Positions 47,456-59,395 of a stretch of DNA of 64,000 nt are shown one piece after another; within the stretch, counting starts at the first letter, position 1; each line of letters opens with the position of its first letter. The translations under genes and the position numbers were made by a program. The notes beneath the pieces were generated by a model that had not been told where the DNA came from, made no database searches, and worked only from the letters and a program-made list of their open reading frames with translations. The stretch lies in NCBI GenBank assembly GCA_947623455.1, contig OX392545.1:21054001-21118000 (forward strand), read 5' to 3'. Origin of the DNA: Mimachlamys varia. Lineage: Eukaryota; Mollusca; Bivalvia; Pectinida; Pectinidae.

Positions 47456-47703
47456 CAGTGATTTTTTCATCCCTTTTTTTACAGGGGCCTGTACCTTTTC
47501 AATTGGGAAATTACAGCGGTATTTTTCCCCTATTGGGAAAATTTGCTGTTGGTTTTAAATGCAAAAAATAACAATAAGCCAATAACACATATGAAGGGAT
47601 ATTTTCTGAATGGGAAAATATGAGTAAGAAATTGGGAAAGTACAACAAAATTTCTCTAGGGGAAGGGGCCGACATTCGGCCCCAAATCGACCCTAAAACA
47701 CTG
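47456..47703 (+). mobile_element. hAT-like insertion (248 bp) inside the 36-bp minisatellite
   Basis: CAGTGATTTTTTCATCCC opens and CCCTAAAACACTG closes the insert, giving CAGTGnTTTT inverted ends. The host repeat provides the duplication TGGGGAGG (47448-47455) / CGGGGAGG (47704-47711), 7 of 8 bases. The minisatellite resumes on the far side. A diverged relative of its interior lies near 40370-40510. Confidence 0.75.
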
Positions 47704-47772
47704 CGGGGAGGGAGGGTCGAGCAGAGGTTGGTCAGTCTTCGGGGAGGAAGGGCCGAACAGAAGTTGGTCAGT
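47704..47772 (+). repeat. Last two units of the 36-bp G-rich minisatellite, beyond the insertion
   Basis: GGGGAGGGAGGGTCGAGC, AGAGGTTGGTCAGTCTTC and a second, more diverged unit ending GAAGTTGGTCAGTGG. Confidence 0.85.
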
Positions 47773-48763
47773 GGAGATTTAGGTTGCAATTTCAACACCA
47801 AGAATAATCTGGGAGAAGCATTTGCTTTAAAAACTGGATGTTTGTTTGGGATGCCATCAGATTGTGTGCTGTATATATATACTGTCCATTATTATAAGGT
47901 GTGGAAATGATTGGTGAATAGAACCATCTTTACGCCCTATAGCTTTGTCCTATACATACTGGGGTATTCGGTATCGATTTCCGGACAAGGAGTGGACATG
48001 TTGTTTGTATCTCCGAATCCATTAGAGTACAACCTGTTTCCCCAAATCTGCTTATTTCAGATTTTATTAGCGCAAATGTTGATACGGAATGAATGCGCTG
48101 GCAATCACGTGACATACGGGACATCAATACCCCCCCCCCCCTACACACACACACAACCTCCCCAAAACTACATGATTCCCCCTAGCTCCCCCACTCCCAT
48201 CCCTTGATTCCAACTCTACCCAATTTTATCGTTATTTACCATTACCCTACTAATAAATACAAATATTTCAATTTTCCATTTAGAAAAATGCATTAAAACA
48301 TGAAAACATTTTCTCCTTCTAAAGTGATTTTTTAGATTTGTATAAAAGATTATTAGTTCACTGTAATTTGATGTGGCTGTATCCTGTTCTAATGGAGTTT
48401 AATAACATATTTTCACCGTTTATATGGCCGGGGGTGTTTTCTAGTGTTATTTATAAAAAAAATGTACGCTTGATACCGATATTATCACCGTTACGACTGC
48501 ATATAAAATTTTAGCTAGCATTAAGTCTTGTTAGCTTGAAATATTAACATTATGTATAAAACAAGTCTTATTATCACGACTACATTATTATTTAAGAAAA
48601 AAATCAAAACGAAATTGATTTTGAAAATAATTAATAATGAAGGATATGTGCAGATTATTAGATAAAATAAAATCAGTTTTAAAAAACCGGAATGTCAAAC
48701 GTGAGGGCCCGATCGATATTTCTTTCTTTCGTGATAATTTTTTTTAGAGAATTGCAAATTAAA
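47773..48763. other. No exon recognised
   Basis: A C-tract and (AC)n near 48129-48155, otherwise AT-rich. Confidence 0.45.
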
Positions 48764-48875
48764 GCGTCAACAAAACCATAATTAAAACTAAAAATCGATT
48801 AAGATAGGAGCCAAATATGAACAAAGATTTACATGGAGCCCCTTGAAAAGTGCAAGAGAAAGAAAACAGGTGTCT
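48764..48875 (-). repeat. Unclassified dispersed repeat, copy 2 (reverse)
   Basis: GCGTCAACAAAACCATAATT, AAAAATCGATTAAGATAGG, CAAATATGAACAAAGATTTA and CATGGAGCCCCTTG are the reverse complement of the 23790 and 53285 copies. Confidence 0.65.
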
Positions 48876-51290
48876 TAATTTAATTTTTCATTAAGTTGAC
48901 AATACTCGTGCAACTGTATCTATCTACCGTCTACGTGTATCCGCGGTGACACCCGAGCCTAATCGTGTAGCTTGTTGAAGGCCCCTTTGTATGTTTACAT
49001 GTAGTAGAACGGCTCATTTCTCTTGTTCAATATTTACTTTGTGGAATAAATCCGCCACACTTTCAACCTCAACCTATGAATATTGGAACATGGCCGATTT
49101 TATTTTATGTCTTAAATTAAAAAAGGGAAAACCCTTTTTCGAAATGATTTCTAAAAATGTATTATCAGGATATATACTAAATTGTGTTCATTTGCTTTAA
49201 TCCGAGACATTCACAGTGACAACAAATATTTAAAGTGTTGGGAGAAAGTTATCCTGACATATTGGGCAAGCTAACCATGCTTTGCCATCACATACCAGTT
49301 GATGCTCTACGGGGATACCAATGTTTAGAACGATTGTCTAGTGTATTATCAGGGGTTCTATAAACTTTCTAATCGCAAGCGGATTACGTCTTTTATCATG
49401 TTAATGTTAAGTAGGGTTAAGTGTGACCCTTATATTTATGGGGGGGGGGGGGTCCCTTCGCCGTTAAACTGCACATAAGGACATTTAATTCTTTATGCTA
49501 CTTACTACATCATGTATTTTCTCTAATTTAGGAATCACTTTAAGATTTCCAACCAATCATCACAGTTTCCAAAATGATTGATTAAAAATCGATCATAAAA
49601 CGAAACGAAAACATTCATCAAAATGGTTATCATACATGTTTGTGTTAGAACCATCAGCTCTATCATCTTCTACGACAAAAGCGCTTCTCTCCGCTGTCAC
49701 GAATGGCCGAGAGTCGGGGGAGACGGAGCGAGGGAAATATTAATTGAGCCCGCACTTCCGTGTATCAACGCTCAATATTAGGAATACCACCACTGGTTGT
49801 AAGTGGCTCATCAGAGAATGCTTACGTATCAATGGCAGGGAACTTGTGTGTGCTTTTAAAATCTATTTTGGTGTATATATCGGCAGCATGCGAGGTTGTA
49901 ATTCTGATTGAATGTCAACGACAAAAATATTCATGAATGTGTAACTACTGTGATTATGTAAATGGATCAGCTGACAGTACCCTTTCCTGGTTTTGGAAAT
50001 TATAAATGAACCTACTGCAATCACTTACCCTGGAAGGGGGTTTGTGTCGGGTCCCTCGGCGGAGACGATGCATTTTCTTCTTTTCCACCCCTGAAATTCC
50101 ACAATGGCCTAATCTAACATTTCAACTGGGAGAGTTCTAATGTGTTTTCGAGGTGAGTGAGTTAAGCAACAGAGGAAAACCCTAACCGATATTGGTTTCC
50201 ATGGCAACTTGTGAGAACTATTTTCTCTCCTTCCTATTGGTTTCTGATCGGTATTGTCACCATGAGCAACTGCCCTCAGGTGACCGCAGACGCTGCCGAT
50301 TGAGATTAAACCCCCTCAAAAAGCAGAAAAAGACAATGGACGAGACAGTTATAATTTAAATGACAAAAAATCCCCCCAACCAAAACACTTGCTTTTACTA
50401 AGTAGCACACAATACGACCTTCGTACCACATTCTGGTCGGGGTCGTTATATAATCGTATATCCTGTCTGTGTCGTGTTTTCTGTTTACCGCGTTCGTCCC
50501 GGTGATTAGTTCGACAGAAATCCCACGATGTATGTATCTGTCCTCCGCGATGTGCCCTAAAGCCAACTGTAGAAGTCGCGGCTTACATCTCAGACATAGT
50601 ATAGGCTTTAGGTCGTTATTCCCGTTACGTCAATATTCAACCGTTCATTTTAGGGGAGATGTGAAACTGGCATGTGTTTGGTTGCGTGTCTAGTCGGTAT
50701 TATTGGTCTGGGCGGGGAATTAGTCTAACTCTAAAACTAGTATTTATGTATCGCCAACTGCTCTAGTTCATCTTACAGGCCGTACTTTTTGTATAGCTAA
50801 TTACCATCCAGCCGGGAAAATCAACTAGCTTTCTATAAATCTATTCTTTACTATGTTGTATGTTTTCTTTTCGTCCGGTAATCGGAATATAGCATTCAAA
50901 TAAATAACAACTAGAAAGAATAAGAGCGTTCCTGCCGAACGGCGTTTTTCAAAAATGTTTTCTATGTAATCAGACTGTCAGACATATTCTAAATGATGGT
51001 AGCTCTCTGGAAGCGCATACAACGGATTTAGACAGTGCGTCATCTATTTCCGTTTGTATTGTTATTTCGTTTGTGGGAGTGACGCGCCTTTGAATTTAAA
51101 ATCGTTGTTACGAGAGATTGTAGACGGTTAAGCATTTGTAATTCCCGCCGACACCCAGTCTTTTGAGTGACGTCAGAGCTAATGTTGTCAATAGCTGTTT
51201 TACTCATGTAGTACAGAGAACTTTAACAACATAGGATGTGTATCAAACGGACCTTCACAAAACGTAGCTGTTTTAATATTTAATGATTGA
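48876..51290. other. No exon recognised
   Basis: Contains a G-tract near 49440 and two overlapping frames near 50306-50693 (86 codons minus, 74 codons plus) in a stretch richer in GC than its surroundings. Neither matches a known domain, and both could be chance. Confidence 0.4.
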
Positions 51291-51920
51291 TTTGGTTTGA
51301 TTGTTTTTGCGTCCTATTAACATCTAAGGTCATTTAAAGATGGGCTCCCGGTGTATGCGGTGTAGGTGGGAGGCTGCGGTATGTTCGTGTAAGCCTCCTT
51401 GCGATAGTCCGGATCGTTTGCCAATTTAACGTGCTACCACACTGAAGTATACTGCTGAAGGCCCCAGCAGAACACCCCCACCGGTCACATTATACTGAGA
51501 ACGGGCGAACCTGTCGTTCTACTCTCAACATTCTGAGCATCAAGCAGGTAGAAGAAACTACCATTGTTTAAGACTCTGGTATGTCTCGGCTTGGGGACAG
51601 AACCCATAGCCTTCCTCTCTGGGACGAACGCTGAACTAGTATTTAGGGAGTGGAACGACTGGTTCACTTTTTGTTAGTATAATGTGATTGGATGGGGTAT
51701 TGTGCTTGAATCCTTCAGCAATATAAACTGACAACGGGTGACACAGTCGTTCCACTCCCTTAATACTGAGCGTCATCCAGGGTGAAGTTACTACCACTGT
51801 TTAAGACTTTAGTACATGTATGTCACAGCCAGAGAACAGAACCAAAAGCCTTCCTCACAGGGACGAACGCTCAACTAAAGGCCCAACAAGGGGATAGTAT
51901 CAATGGAAATATTAGGAAGG
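51291..51920 (-). mobile_element. SINE-like repeat, two adjoining copies
   Basis: First part: TTTTTGCGTCCTATTAACAT, GGTCATTTAAAGATGGG, GAGGCTGCGGTATGTTCGTG, CCAGCAGAACACCCCCACCG and GAACGGGCGAACCTGTCG. Second part (about 51680-51915) repeats the motif order GACAACGGGTGACACAGTCG, TACTACCACTGTTTAAGAC and CTTCCTCACAGGGACGAACG. The tail is the one on the tRNA-SINE family, so the element reads on the minus strand. 10185-10445 is a reverse copy of part of it. Confidence 0.65.
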
Positions 51921-52105
51921 AGAAAGTTGTTTAGAAAGAAGAGAAAAGATAAGGCCCCAAATTTAGTTGCCTCTTACGACTATGCAACGGGAGGAGAATG
52001 TACAACTCTAACGCCCTTCGTATACAAGCATTAGAATGACTCGGATCCATTAGTACAACCAAGTCAGTGTGGTCTTTTTTGTATTTCAGCTTTTAAAATT
52101 TGCAA

Positions 52106-52280
52106 TTTTTAATAAAAGTCTACATTGATTTTCTTTATAACGTGAATTAAACTCGCTTCCGTTGAACTTTTTTCACGTGAACACGTGACATCTGTACCGT
52201 ACGGAGCATGCTAACAGCTACAGAAAATGTACATATACCGGTATATGAATTCTTGTTAAAAATTTTCGATTTCTAACCAG
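52106..52280 (+). repeat. ~175-bp direct duplication, copy A
   Basis: TTTTTAATAAAAGTCTACAT through GAATTAAACTCGCTTCCGTT, ACACGTGACATCTGTACCGT and ACGGAGCATGCTAACAG to TTTTCGATTTCTA; repeated at 52620-52790. Confidence 0.85.
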
Positions 52281-52619
52281 TGTTAACTCTGTACAGGTAA
52301 TCTTTAAATGAAGCTGAATTATATTGATTGTGCTAATTAGATAAGGTTATTTGCTGTCCCGGAGTGTAGCGATTCAGTTTTATCTATTGATTTTAGATTA
52401 CCATTACATTTGTAATCTCGTCTTTACATTGTACTCTCGACAAAGACGAGAGTTGACATCTTATGTAACAGTCACATCGTACATTTAATTAGAATTTGAG
52501 AAATCCAATATAGTGCCATCTGTTCGGTAATAACGACCAATTCAAACTCAATGAGACAATTAATTTGGAGAATGTACGTGCATTGTGTACGAAATTAGTT
52601 TTTTGTGACATTCAGTGAG

Positions 52620-52790
52620 TTTTTAATAAAAGTCTACATTGATTTTCTTTAAAGCGTGAATTAAACTCGCTTCCGTTGAACTTTTTTCTTGCGAACACGT
52701 GACATCTGTACCGTACGGAGCATGCTAACAGTTACAGTTACATATACCGGAAGCTGAATTCTTGTTACATTTTTTCGATTTCTATTCAGT
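52620..52790 (+). repeat. ~170-bp direct duplication, copy B
   Basis: Copy of 52106-52280, offset 514 bp, with a few substitutions and small deletions around the ATATACCGG segment. Confidence 0.85.
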
Positions 52791-53284
52791 ATATAAGGCA
52801 AGAAAAATATGTGTGTTTCAGGTATTCGGACCGACCTAGACTTTTTACTGCCGACCCTAGCTATTTTATCACCATCTTGTATCTAAGATTAATTTACGAG
52901 TCTGGCAAAGTTCACAGCAACTCAATAAAATGTGCTTCCTTTCTGTTCTGGGAGTCTGACCTTGTTCTTGACAACCTACTAGACACTGAAATGTGTGGAA
53001 ATGCATTATAACATTTTGAATAAAACATACATCTTGTAATATCAATTAACAACAAACAAAGAAGTTGCCTACCGCCCTACCTATTTTTTTCAGCCATGTA
53101 ACCTGAATTATACATATTTGTTTGCCTTACTCATATGGGCAAGTTTTACGGTCGCCATGCATTCTGTATCTTTGTGTGATATGAAGATTTTTGAGTTTGC
53201 TTATTAGTGTGTTTACTTTTTATGATTAACAATGATGACCCGGTTATCATTTTGAGGATTTACTTAGATACGACAAAGATTTAC
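52791..53284. other. No gene recognised
   Basis: AT-rich; 66-codon frame at 52811 without motif. Confidence 0.45.
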
Positions 53285-53455
53285 ATGGCGGGTGCCGTCG
53301 ATGAAGCAGAAGACGATTACTCTTCCGGAACACCTGGTTTTATTCTCTTGTGCTTTTACGAGAGTCTCCATGTAAATCTTTCCTTTGTTCCTATTTTTCC
53401 TCTAGTTTAATTGATCTTGAGTTCGGATTATGGTTTTGTTGATGCTTTGGTATTC
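53285..53455 (+). repeat. Unclassified dispersed repeat, copy 3
   Basis: GTCGATGAAGCAGAAGACGA, TTACTCTTCCGGAACACCTG, GAGTCTCCATGTAAATCTTT and GAGTTCGGATTATGGTTTTG, as in copy 1 at 23790. It is directly followed at about 53560 by a piece of SINE core (GAGGAAACCGGAGTACCCGG, reverse). Confidence 0.7.
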
Positions 53456-53948
53456 ACCTTTCCAACAACCTTGGTTCGTATTAGTACTCAATTCCCTTCC
53501 AAATTAATTGCAATCGGACAAACTATCATGAAACTTATATTAATCACTCTTGTTTGTCCTATTGCAACTGACGTGAGAGGAAACCGGAGTACCCGGAATA
53601 AACACAAATGGTCAGGCAAGTGACTTTAACACACCTACATGTATATATACAGTCTTTTCGAAAATTCGATCGCGTCATTATCCGACACGCTAGGTGACTT
53701 CCCTTTTCTGTCTCCTCAATTGTAGTTCCATTTGAGTATAAGTTCGTCTTATTTACATTAAAATATTCTATAACAATACAAGTCTAAAACGGATTGTAAC
53801 GTATCAAAATTGGTTTCAAATTTATTGACTTACCGTCAATTTGTGTGCCAAAGAGTTAAATGAAACATACACATATAGCAATGTTAATGGGTTGGTGGAC
53901 GATGTGTGTGAGGTTTAGAGAGTACGCGATGTTTTAAAAAATATTGTA

Positions 53949-55706
53949 TGTTTGAGAATATGAGAGATTTAGAGAGTATTGATGGTCAAAGAGGTTTTGA
54001 GAGTATGAGTGGTTTAGAGAGTATGAGTGGTTTAGAGAGTATGAGTGGTTTAGGGAATATTGGTGGTTTTGAGAGTATGAGTGGTTTTGAGAGTATGAGT
54101 GGTTTAGGGAGTATTGATGGTTTTGAGAGTATGAGTGCTTTAGAGAATATTGATGGTTTTGAGAGTTTGAGTGGTTAAGGGAGTATTGATGGTTTTAAGA
54201 GTATGAGTGGTTTAGGGAATATTGATGGTTTTGAGAGTATGAGTGGTTAAGGGAGTATTGATGGTTTTAAGAGTATGAGTGGTTTAGACAATATTGATGG
54301 TTTTTAGAGAATGATTGGTTTAGGGAATATTGATGGTTTTAAGAGTATGAGTGGTTTAGGGAATATTGATGGTTTTGAGAGTATGATTGATTTAGAGAAT
54401 ATTGATGGTTTTAAGAGTATGAGTGGTTTAGGGAGTATTGATGGTTTTGAAAGTATGAGTGGTTTAGGGAGTATTGATGGTTTTGAGAGTATGAGTGGTT
54501 TTGAGAGTATGAGTGATTTTGAGAGTATGGGTGGTTTAGGGAGTATTGATAGTTTTGAGAGTATGAGTGGTTTAGAGAATATTGATGGTTTTGAGAGTAT
54601 GATTGATTTAGAGAATATTGATGGTTTTAAGAGTATGAGTGGTTTAGGGAGTATTGATGGTTTTGAAAGTATGAGTGGTTTAGGGAGTATTGATGGTTTT
54701 GAGAGTATGAGTGGTTTTGAGAGTATGAGTGATTTTGAGAGTATGGGTGGTTTAGGGAGTATTGATAGTTTTGAGAGTATGAGTGGTTTAGAGAATATTG
54801 ATGGTTTTGAGAGTATGAGTGGTTTAGAGAGTATCGGTGGTTTAGGGAGTATTGATAGTTTTGAGAGTATGGGTGGTTTAGGGAGTATTGATAGTTTTGA
54901 GAGTATGAGTGGTTTAGAGAATATTGATTGTTTTGAGAGTATGAGTTGTTTAGAGAGTATGAGTGGTTTTGAGAGTATGAGTAGTTTAGGGAATATTGAT
55001 GGATTTGAGAGTATGAGTAGTTTAGGGAATATTGATGGATTTGAGAGTATGAGTAGTTTAGGGAATATTGATGGATTTGAGAGTATGAGTGGTTTAGGGA
55101 GTATTGATGGTTTTGAGAGTATGAGTGGTTTAGGGAATATTGATGGTTTTGAGAGTATGAGTGGTTTAGGGAGTATTGATGGTTTTGAGAGTATGAGTGG
55201 TTTAGGGAATATTGATGGTTTTGAGAGTACATTTTATGAGTGGTTTAGGGAATATTGATGGTTTTGAGAGTATGAGTGGTTTAGGGAGTATTGATGGTTT
55301 TGAGAGTATGAGTGGTTTAGGGAATATTGATGGTTTTGAGAGTATGAGTGGTTTAGGGAGTATTGATGGTTTTGAGAGTATGAGTGGTTTAGGGAATATT
55401 GATGGTTTTGAGAGTATGAGTGGTTTAGGGAGTATTGATGGTTTTGAGAGTATGAGTGGTTTAGGGAATATTGATGGTTTTGAGAGTATGAGTGGTTTAG
55501 GGAGTATTGATGGTTTTGAGAGTATGAGTGGTTTAGAGAATATTGATGATTTTGAGAGTATGAGTGGTTTAGAGAATATTGATGTTTTTGAGAGTATGAG
55601 TTGTTTAGAGAGTATGAGTGGTTTTGAGAGTATGAGTGGTTTAGACAGTATGAGTGGTTAGAGAATATTGATGGTTTTGAGAGTATGAGTCGTTTAGGTA
55701 GTATTG
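53949..55706 (+). repeat. 36-bp GT-rich minisatellite with 18-bp half period, about 49 units
   Basis: The unit is GGTTTTGAGAGTATGAGT plus GGTTTAGGGAGTATTGAT; the two 18-bp halves are related, showing an ancestral 18-bp repeat. The second half alternates between GGGAGT and GGGAAT for long runs (about 55080-55540), a higher-order 72-bp pattern. A 225-bp block is duplicated at 54380/54605. Plus frames of up to 315 codons (12-residue period, Gly/Ser/Asn/Asp/Phe) are interrupted by stops at several units and lack promoter or splice signals, so I do not call a gene. Confidence 0.93.
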
Positions 55707-56745
55707 GTGGAAAATGAAAGCCATTTCGAGATTAGTGAGTGTCCAGAGAGTATATAATATGTGGTTAAAAATGTACAAACGGTTGAATGAGTATAAGTTT
55801 GTTACTCTGGTGATTTACTAATTCTCGTGGAACTTTTGTAATCATTGTGTATAGTTATAATAGCATTTGATGTTTGCAATTTTATCGTTTTTGGGTTTCA
55901 TTCTCTTGTGGTGCTTGTCGTCCCTCGAGATTGATCTATTTCTATCTAGCGTGAACGATTGGGGTCTTAAAAAGAAAAAAATCGAGCGATGGATGTCGCA
56001 CCTTCTTTCCGCCTTTTAACCACATTTTGTATATTGTACATTTGTATGTCTGTTACCAGTGCACGTCACGTGCCGAACCAATGCACGTGGTTTTGTAAAC
56101 ACTTGACGCGACAACAAGTGCTATAATGACGTCAGATAATTGGTTTGACGACAGTCTCACCGATCAGAAACATGGGTTTGATGCACTTTCCCAAACTTAA
56201 TTTAATTTAAACCTGTAACCTGAAAAATGTAGGGCGCAGTCAACAATGGTAACAATTACATTACTTTAGATCAACCCCGGGGACGATATTCTGTATCTAT
56301 GCTTTTACATGTTTAAACCTAAAACATGAGGAAAACCTCACCTCGAAACGGAATTTGATATTCTTTAAAGTGTCTCCACAAGGAATGAAATTCTAGAAGT
56401 AGGGGTCCATTAGCAAGTAAAAATGAGGTGATGGGACTAATTTTTGAAAAAGGTACATACTCGTAAATACATTGAAATGGGATAGGGAACAAAGATTGCT
56501 GTTGGAGTGATGAAGGTTTGGTTCTACCAGATAGATACAACCTTGCCGAGGCTCGCGGAGGAACGGACTGGCTGTTCGCACGACGCGACTAATGCTGATG
56601 CGTTGGTGGGGTGGAATGAAGGGGTTGGGTCTTCTGTAAAAAAAATCAGCTTTTATCGTATTCAGGTAAGGGGACATTGACGAAACCACAATTGATCTGC
56701 GATGGCAAAGCCCAACATTTTTCTTCTACTAAAGCTCCAATATTG
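55707..56745. other. No gene recognised
   Basis: Contains CACGTG/CCAAT motifs near 56065-56090 and a minus-strand frame of 98 codons (56393-56689) that has no recognisable motif. Confidence 0.4.
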
Positions 56746-56749
56746 GGTC

Positions 56750-56895
56750 CAACGTGGGTCAGTCGCAAGGTACTGGCCGTATGTCGGAGTTTTCTTTTTT
56801 CTTATAGAACGTCGGCGTTCCTCCGCTACAGAAATCCTGGTACGACCTTAAATGACCATAGTTATTGATAGGACGTTAAAGAGAAACAAACAAAT
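56750..56895 (+). mobile_element. 5'-truncated, diverged SINE of the core family
   Basis: CGCAAGGTACTGGCCGTATG, then a decayed core (GTCGGCGTTCCTCCGCTAC) and the tail ACCTTAAATGACCATAGTTA, TTGATAGGACGTTAAAGAG with AACAAACAAA. Confidence 0.6.
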
Positions 56896-57204
56896 CACAA
56901 TATCCAGCCATCGTAGTAATACTGGTGTTATAAATGTTCCTTCTTACTTCGCAAGCGATGTCTCCGGGTCACCGTCTCCATGTGAACAGGAAAAATGTGA
57001 ACTCTGCCAAAACAAAGTTTGGAAAAATTCATTACGAAATTTCAGGTGTGAGTGTTTAATTAAGGGCCTAGGCATTTCAAAAGACAGCACATATTTGAAG
57101 TCAAAACGCAGAACGTGTCGCCTTTTAGATCATGTAAACTTTATCTGTTACAGCAATTATAAAACAAGTTATTTCAGCTTATATCCGCCACTCTTGTTCC
57201 CCCG

Positions 57205-57350
57205 ATAGTAAGCATGGAGCTCTTACAGTGAGAGGAAACTGGAGTACTCGGAGAAAAACCACGTCGTCAGGCAGATGACCTTTAATAGGGAATCCAACTC
57301 CGGTCCACTCGGTGAAAGGCAATTGCGCTATCCACTGCGTCATCTGATCC
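57205..57350 (-). mobile_element. tRNA-derived SINE fragment, minus strand
   Basis: Read on the minus strand: GATGACGCAGTGGATAGCGC (A box), CGGAGTTGGATTCCC (B box, one base off) and core TTTTTCTCCGAGTACTCCAG. The tail is missing. Confidence 0.7.
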
Positions 57351-59235
57351 GAATCCAATTATTGTCAAGACTTGTGACTTATCATGCTGCTGTTGGAGTG
57401 AAAAGTTCCTAATCGACAGTTTCTTCCGCACGACGTAATAAAGACCTGTCGGAAGTGGACCAGTGTGGGGTCTACAATATTAGCGACAGTGACTGGCGGA
57501 ATTGATGTATCACTGACGACAGAAAGTTGTCATTTCACCGCTCAATTTTAGCATCATCATTTATTCATGGCACTTCGTCATTCAGACCAATTACCTAATT
57601 ATGACTGGATGTTGAATTTGTTATCCCACCCCCCACCCCATTGCCATTACATTGTGTTGATGGATTGTCGACACCAGTACGGACAAACGGACGGTTGGAG
57701 ACTAGAGTGGCCTTTTCTGTTCTTACACTAAGTATTATATAAGCATTATCTCAAACCTACACTGTCCTCGTAACATTATTCAGGACACTTTTGTAATAAA
57801 TTCGGTCGTTCGACGAGAAACAAATTGGTAAGTTGCCGTATAACGTTTCTTGAAAAAATGGCTATTTTGACCTATTTTATGTCGCCCGGGATTCTGGCTG
57901 TCTATAGATTCCAAAGCGTGCATGCTGCAAGTCATTACATACCATTATCTTCGGTGCTGTCAAACATTCATCAGACTCCGGTAGGTATGATCAGGTATCG
58001 ACTTGTTATCTCGGATCATCCAGATATTGTCTGGTAAAATTTATATCACTTTTTCATGTCTCCTTCCATTATGTCATTGAGCGTGGTCGCAGATGAGACA
58101 ATCAGTCGAACATTAGCAAATATTAGTGAGTCATAACCTGTATAATATGTCGTTAGCATTCGACAATCTGTCTCACTTTGTCTGCCTGGAGGTGAAAAGC
58201 GTGAACTGTTTGAACCGGACATCTCGTAATTTGGTTAAAATCGATGATGTTATACTGCTTGCAATGTGTTACTATAAATAGTACACTACGTACAGATTGT
58301 GGTGGTCACGTGATAAAACTATATATAGACGAGGCCATATCCGATTTTGAAGTTTAGCTAATGCAAGATAGACACGAATCATTAGATTTCGCGTGACAGA
58401 CCAATATCCCAATAGCAGTTTAATCTTCAACATGAATCTGATGTGTGAATGCGACGCAACGCAAATTAAATATCCGCCATAACCGTTTTATTTTTACATC
58501 CGGGACTTCACACTTGTCGTTATCACATGACGGAACTAAAACCACAATTTTAGACCACAGACATTAAGTTGAGCTGGTATAACACAGAATGTCATTTCAC
58601 GGGTTTTATACTGAGCGTGACTCTAAGGATTTGACTCGCGGTTAACGGGCGTACCATTAGCACCGCTAATTAATGGGATTCCGTAGTCAATTCCTATTGC
58701 TATCGTTCGTGGTCTCCAGGTTTTTTTGTCGCTTGATGATGTGTTTTCCACTTTTTCTTCCTCCTCCATTCGTCCTACTTTTCTTTGGACTTCCATTGTC
58801 TTATTTAATTTGTCCTTGTAATGCGTCGTTTAAGTCGGTTTTGCAATTGGTAAAGAAACACAGGATCGTTGTAGATATGTATTGGTATTTGAAGTCGATA
58901 ACCAACGACCAGAGATAAAAGGAAAAGCCAAAAGCTGTTAATTCGAAATTCAGAGATGTTAAAAAATAAAACGATTTTGTGGAGCGTAGCTTATAGAAAT
59001 GCCGTATTATGTACTACCATACAGAGCCTATAGTGTAGAACTGTCTACAGCGACAATAGTTCTGTCTAACGGAGTAAATGTGTATCGATCAACATCAGAC
59101 ATTGAGGAAGATGTGCCTTGACATTTCACTTACGCATAAAATCACTGTAATCTCTAGATTTTACGACAATTATGAAATAATTTGATACAACTTATATGAA
59201 TCACTCTTGTTTGGTCCGGATGAAAGCGAGCGTGG
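57351..59235. other. No gene recognised
   Basis: AT-rich. The 81-codon frame at 58673 is T-rich and hydrophobic by composition. No splice context. Confidence 0.45.
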
Positions 59236-59395
59236 TTTTTAATGAAGATGGTGAAACCGCAGTACCCGTCGATAACTCGCGTGGTCGGTTTGGTTACTCC
59301 TTATACCTTTCACGCCCGATCGGCGATTCGAACCCAGATCTTCTTTTTATATAAAACCAAGTAGCGTCATCAACTGCGCCACCTACATGATGTAC
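59235..59395 (-). mobile_element. Diverged tRNA-derived SINE, minus strand
   Basis: On the minus strand: GGTGGCGCAGTTGATGACGC (A box), an insertion, then CTGGGTTCGAATCGCCGATC (B box) and GTGAAAGGTATAAGG. Core fragments (GGTACTGCGGTTTCACC) follow. Confidence 0.6.

Noticed and set aside
46374..47558. Four overlapping frames of 232-352 codons on both strands
   Set aside because: All follow from the 36-bp period; simultaneous openness on both strands argues against coding, and a transposon interrupts the array.
50306..50693. Overlapping 86-codon minus and 74-codon plus frames as exons
   Set aside because: GC-richer patch, but no domain, both strands open at once and no clear splice context.
53948..55661. 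Plus-strand frames of 76, 315 and 149 codons with a 12-residue repeat
   Set aside because: Units with in-frame stops break them, the minus strand is also open, and no gene signals flank the array.
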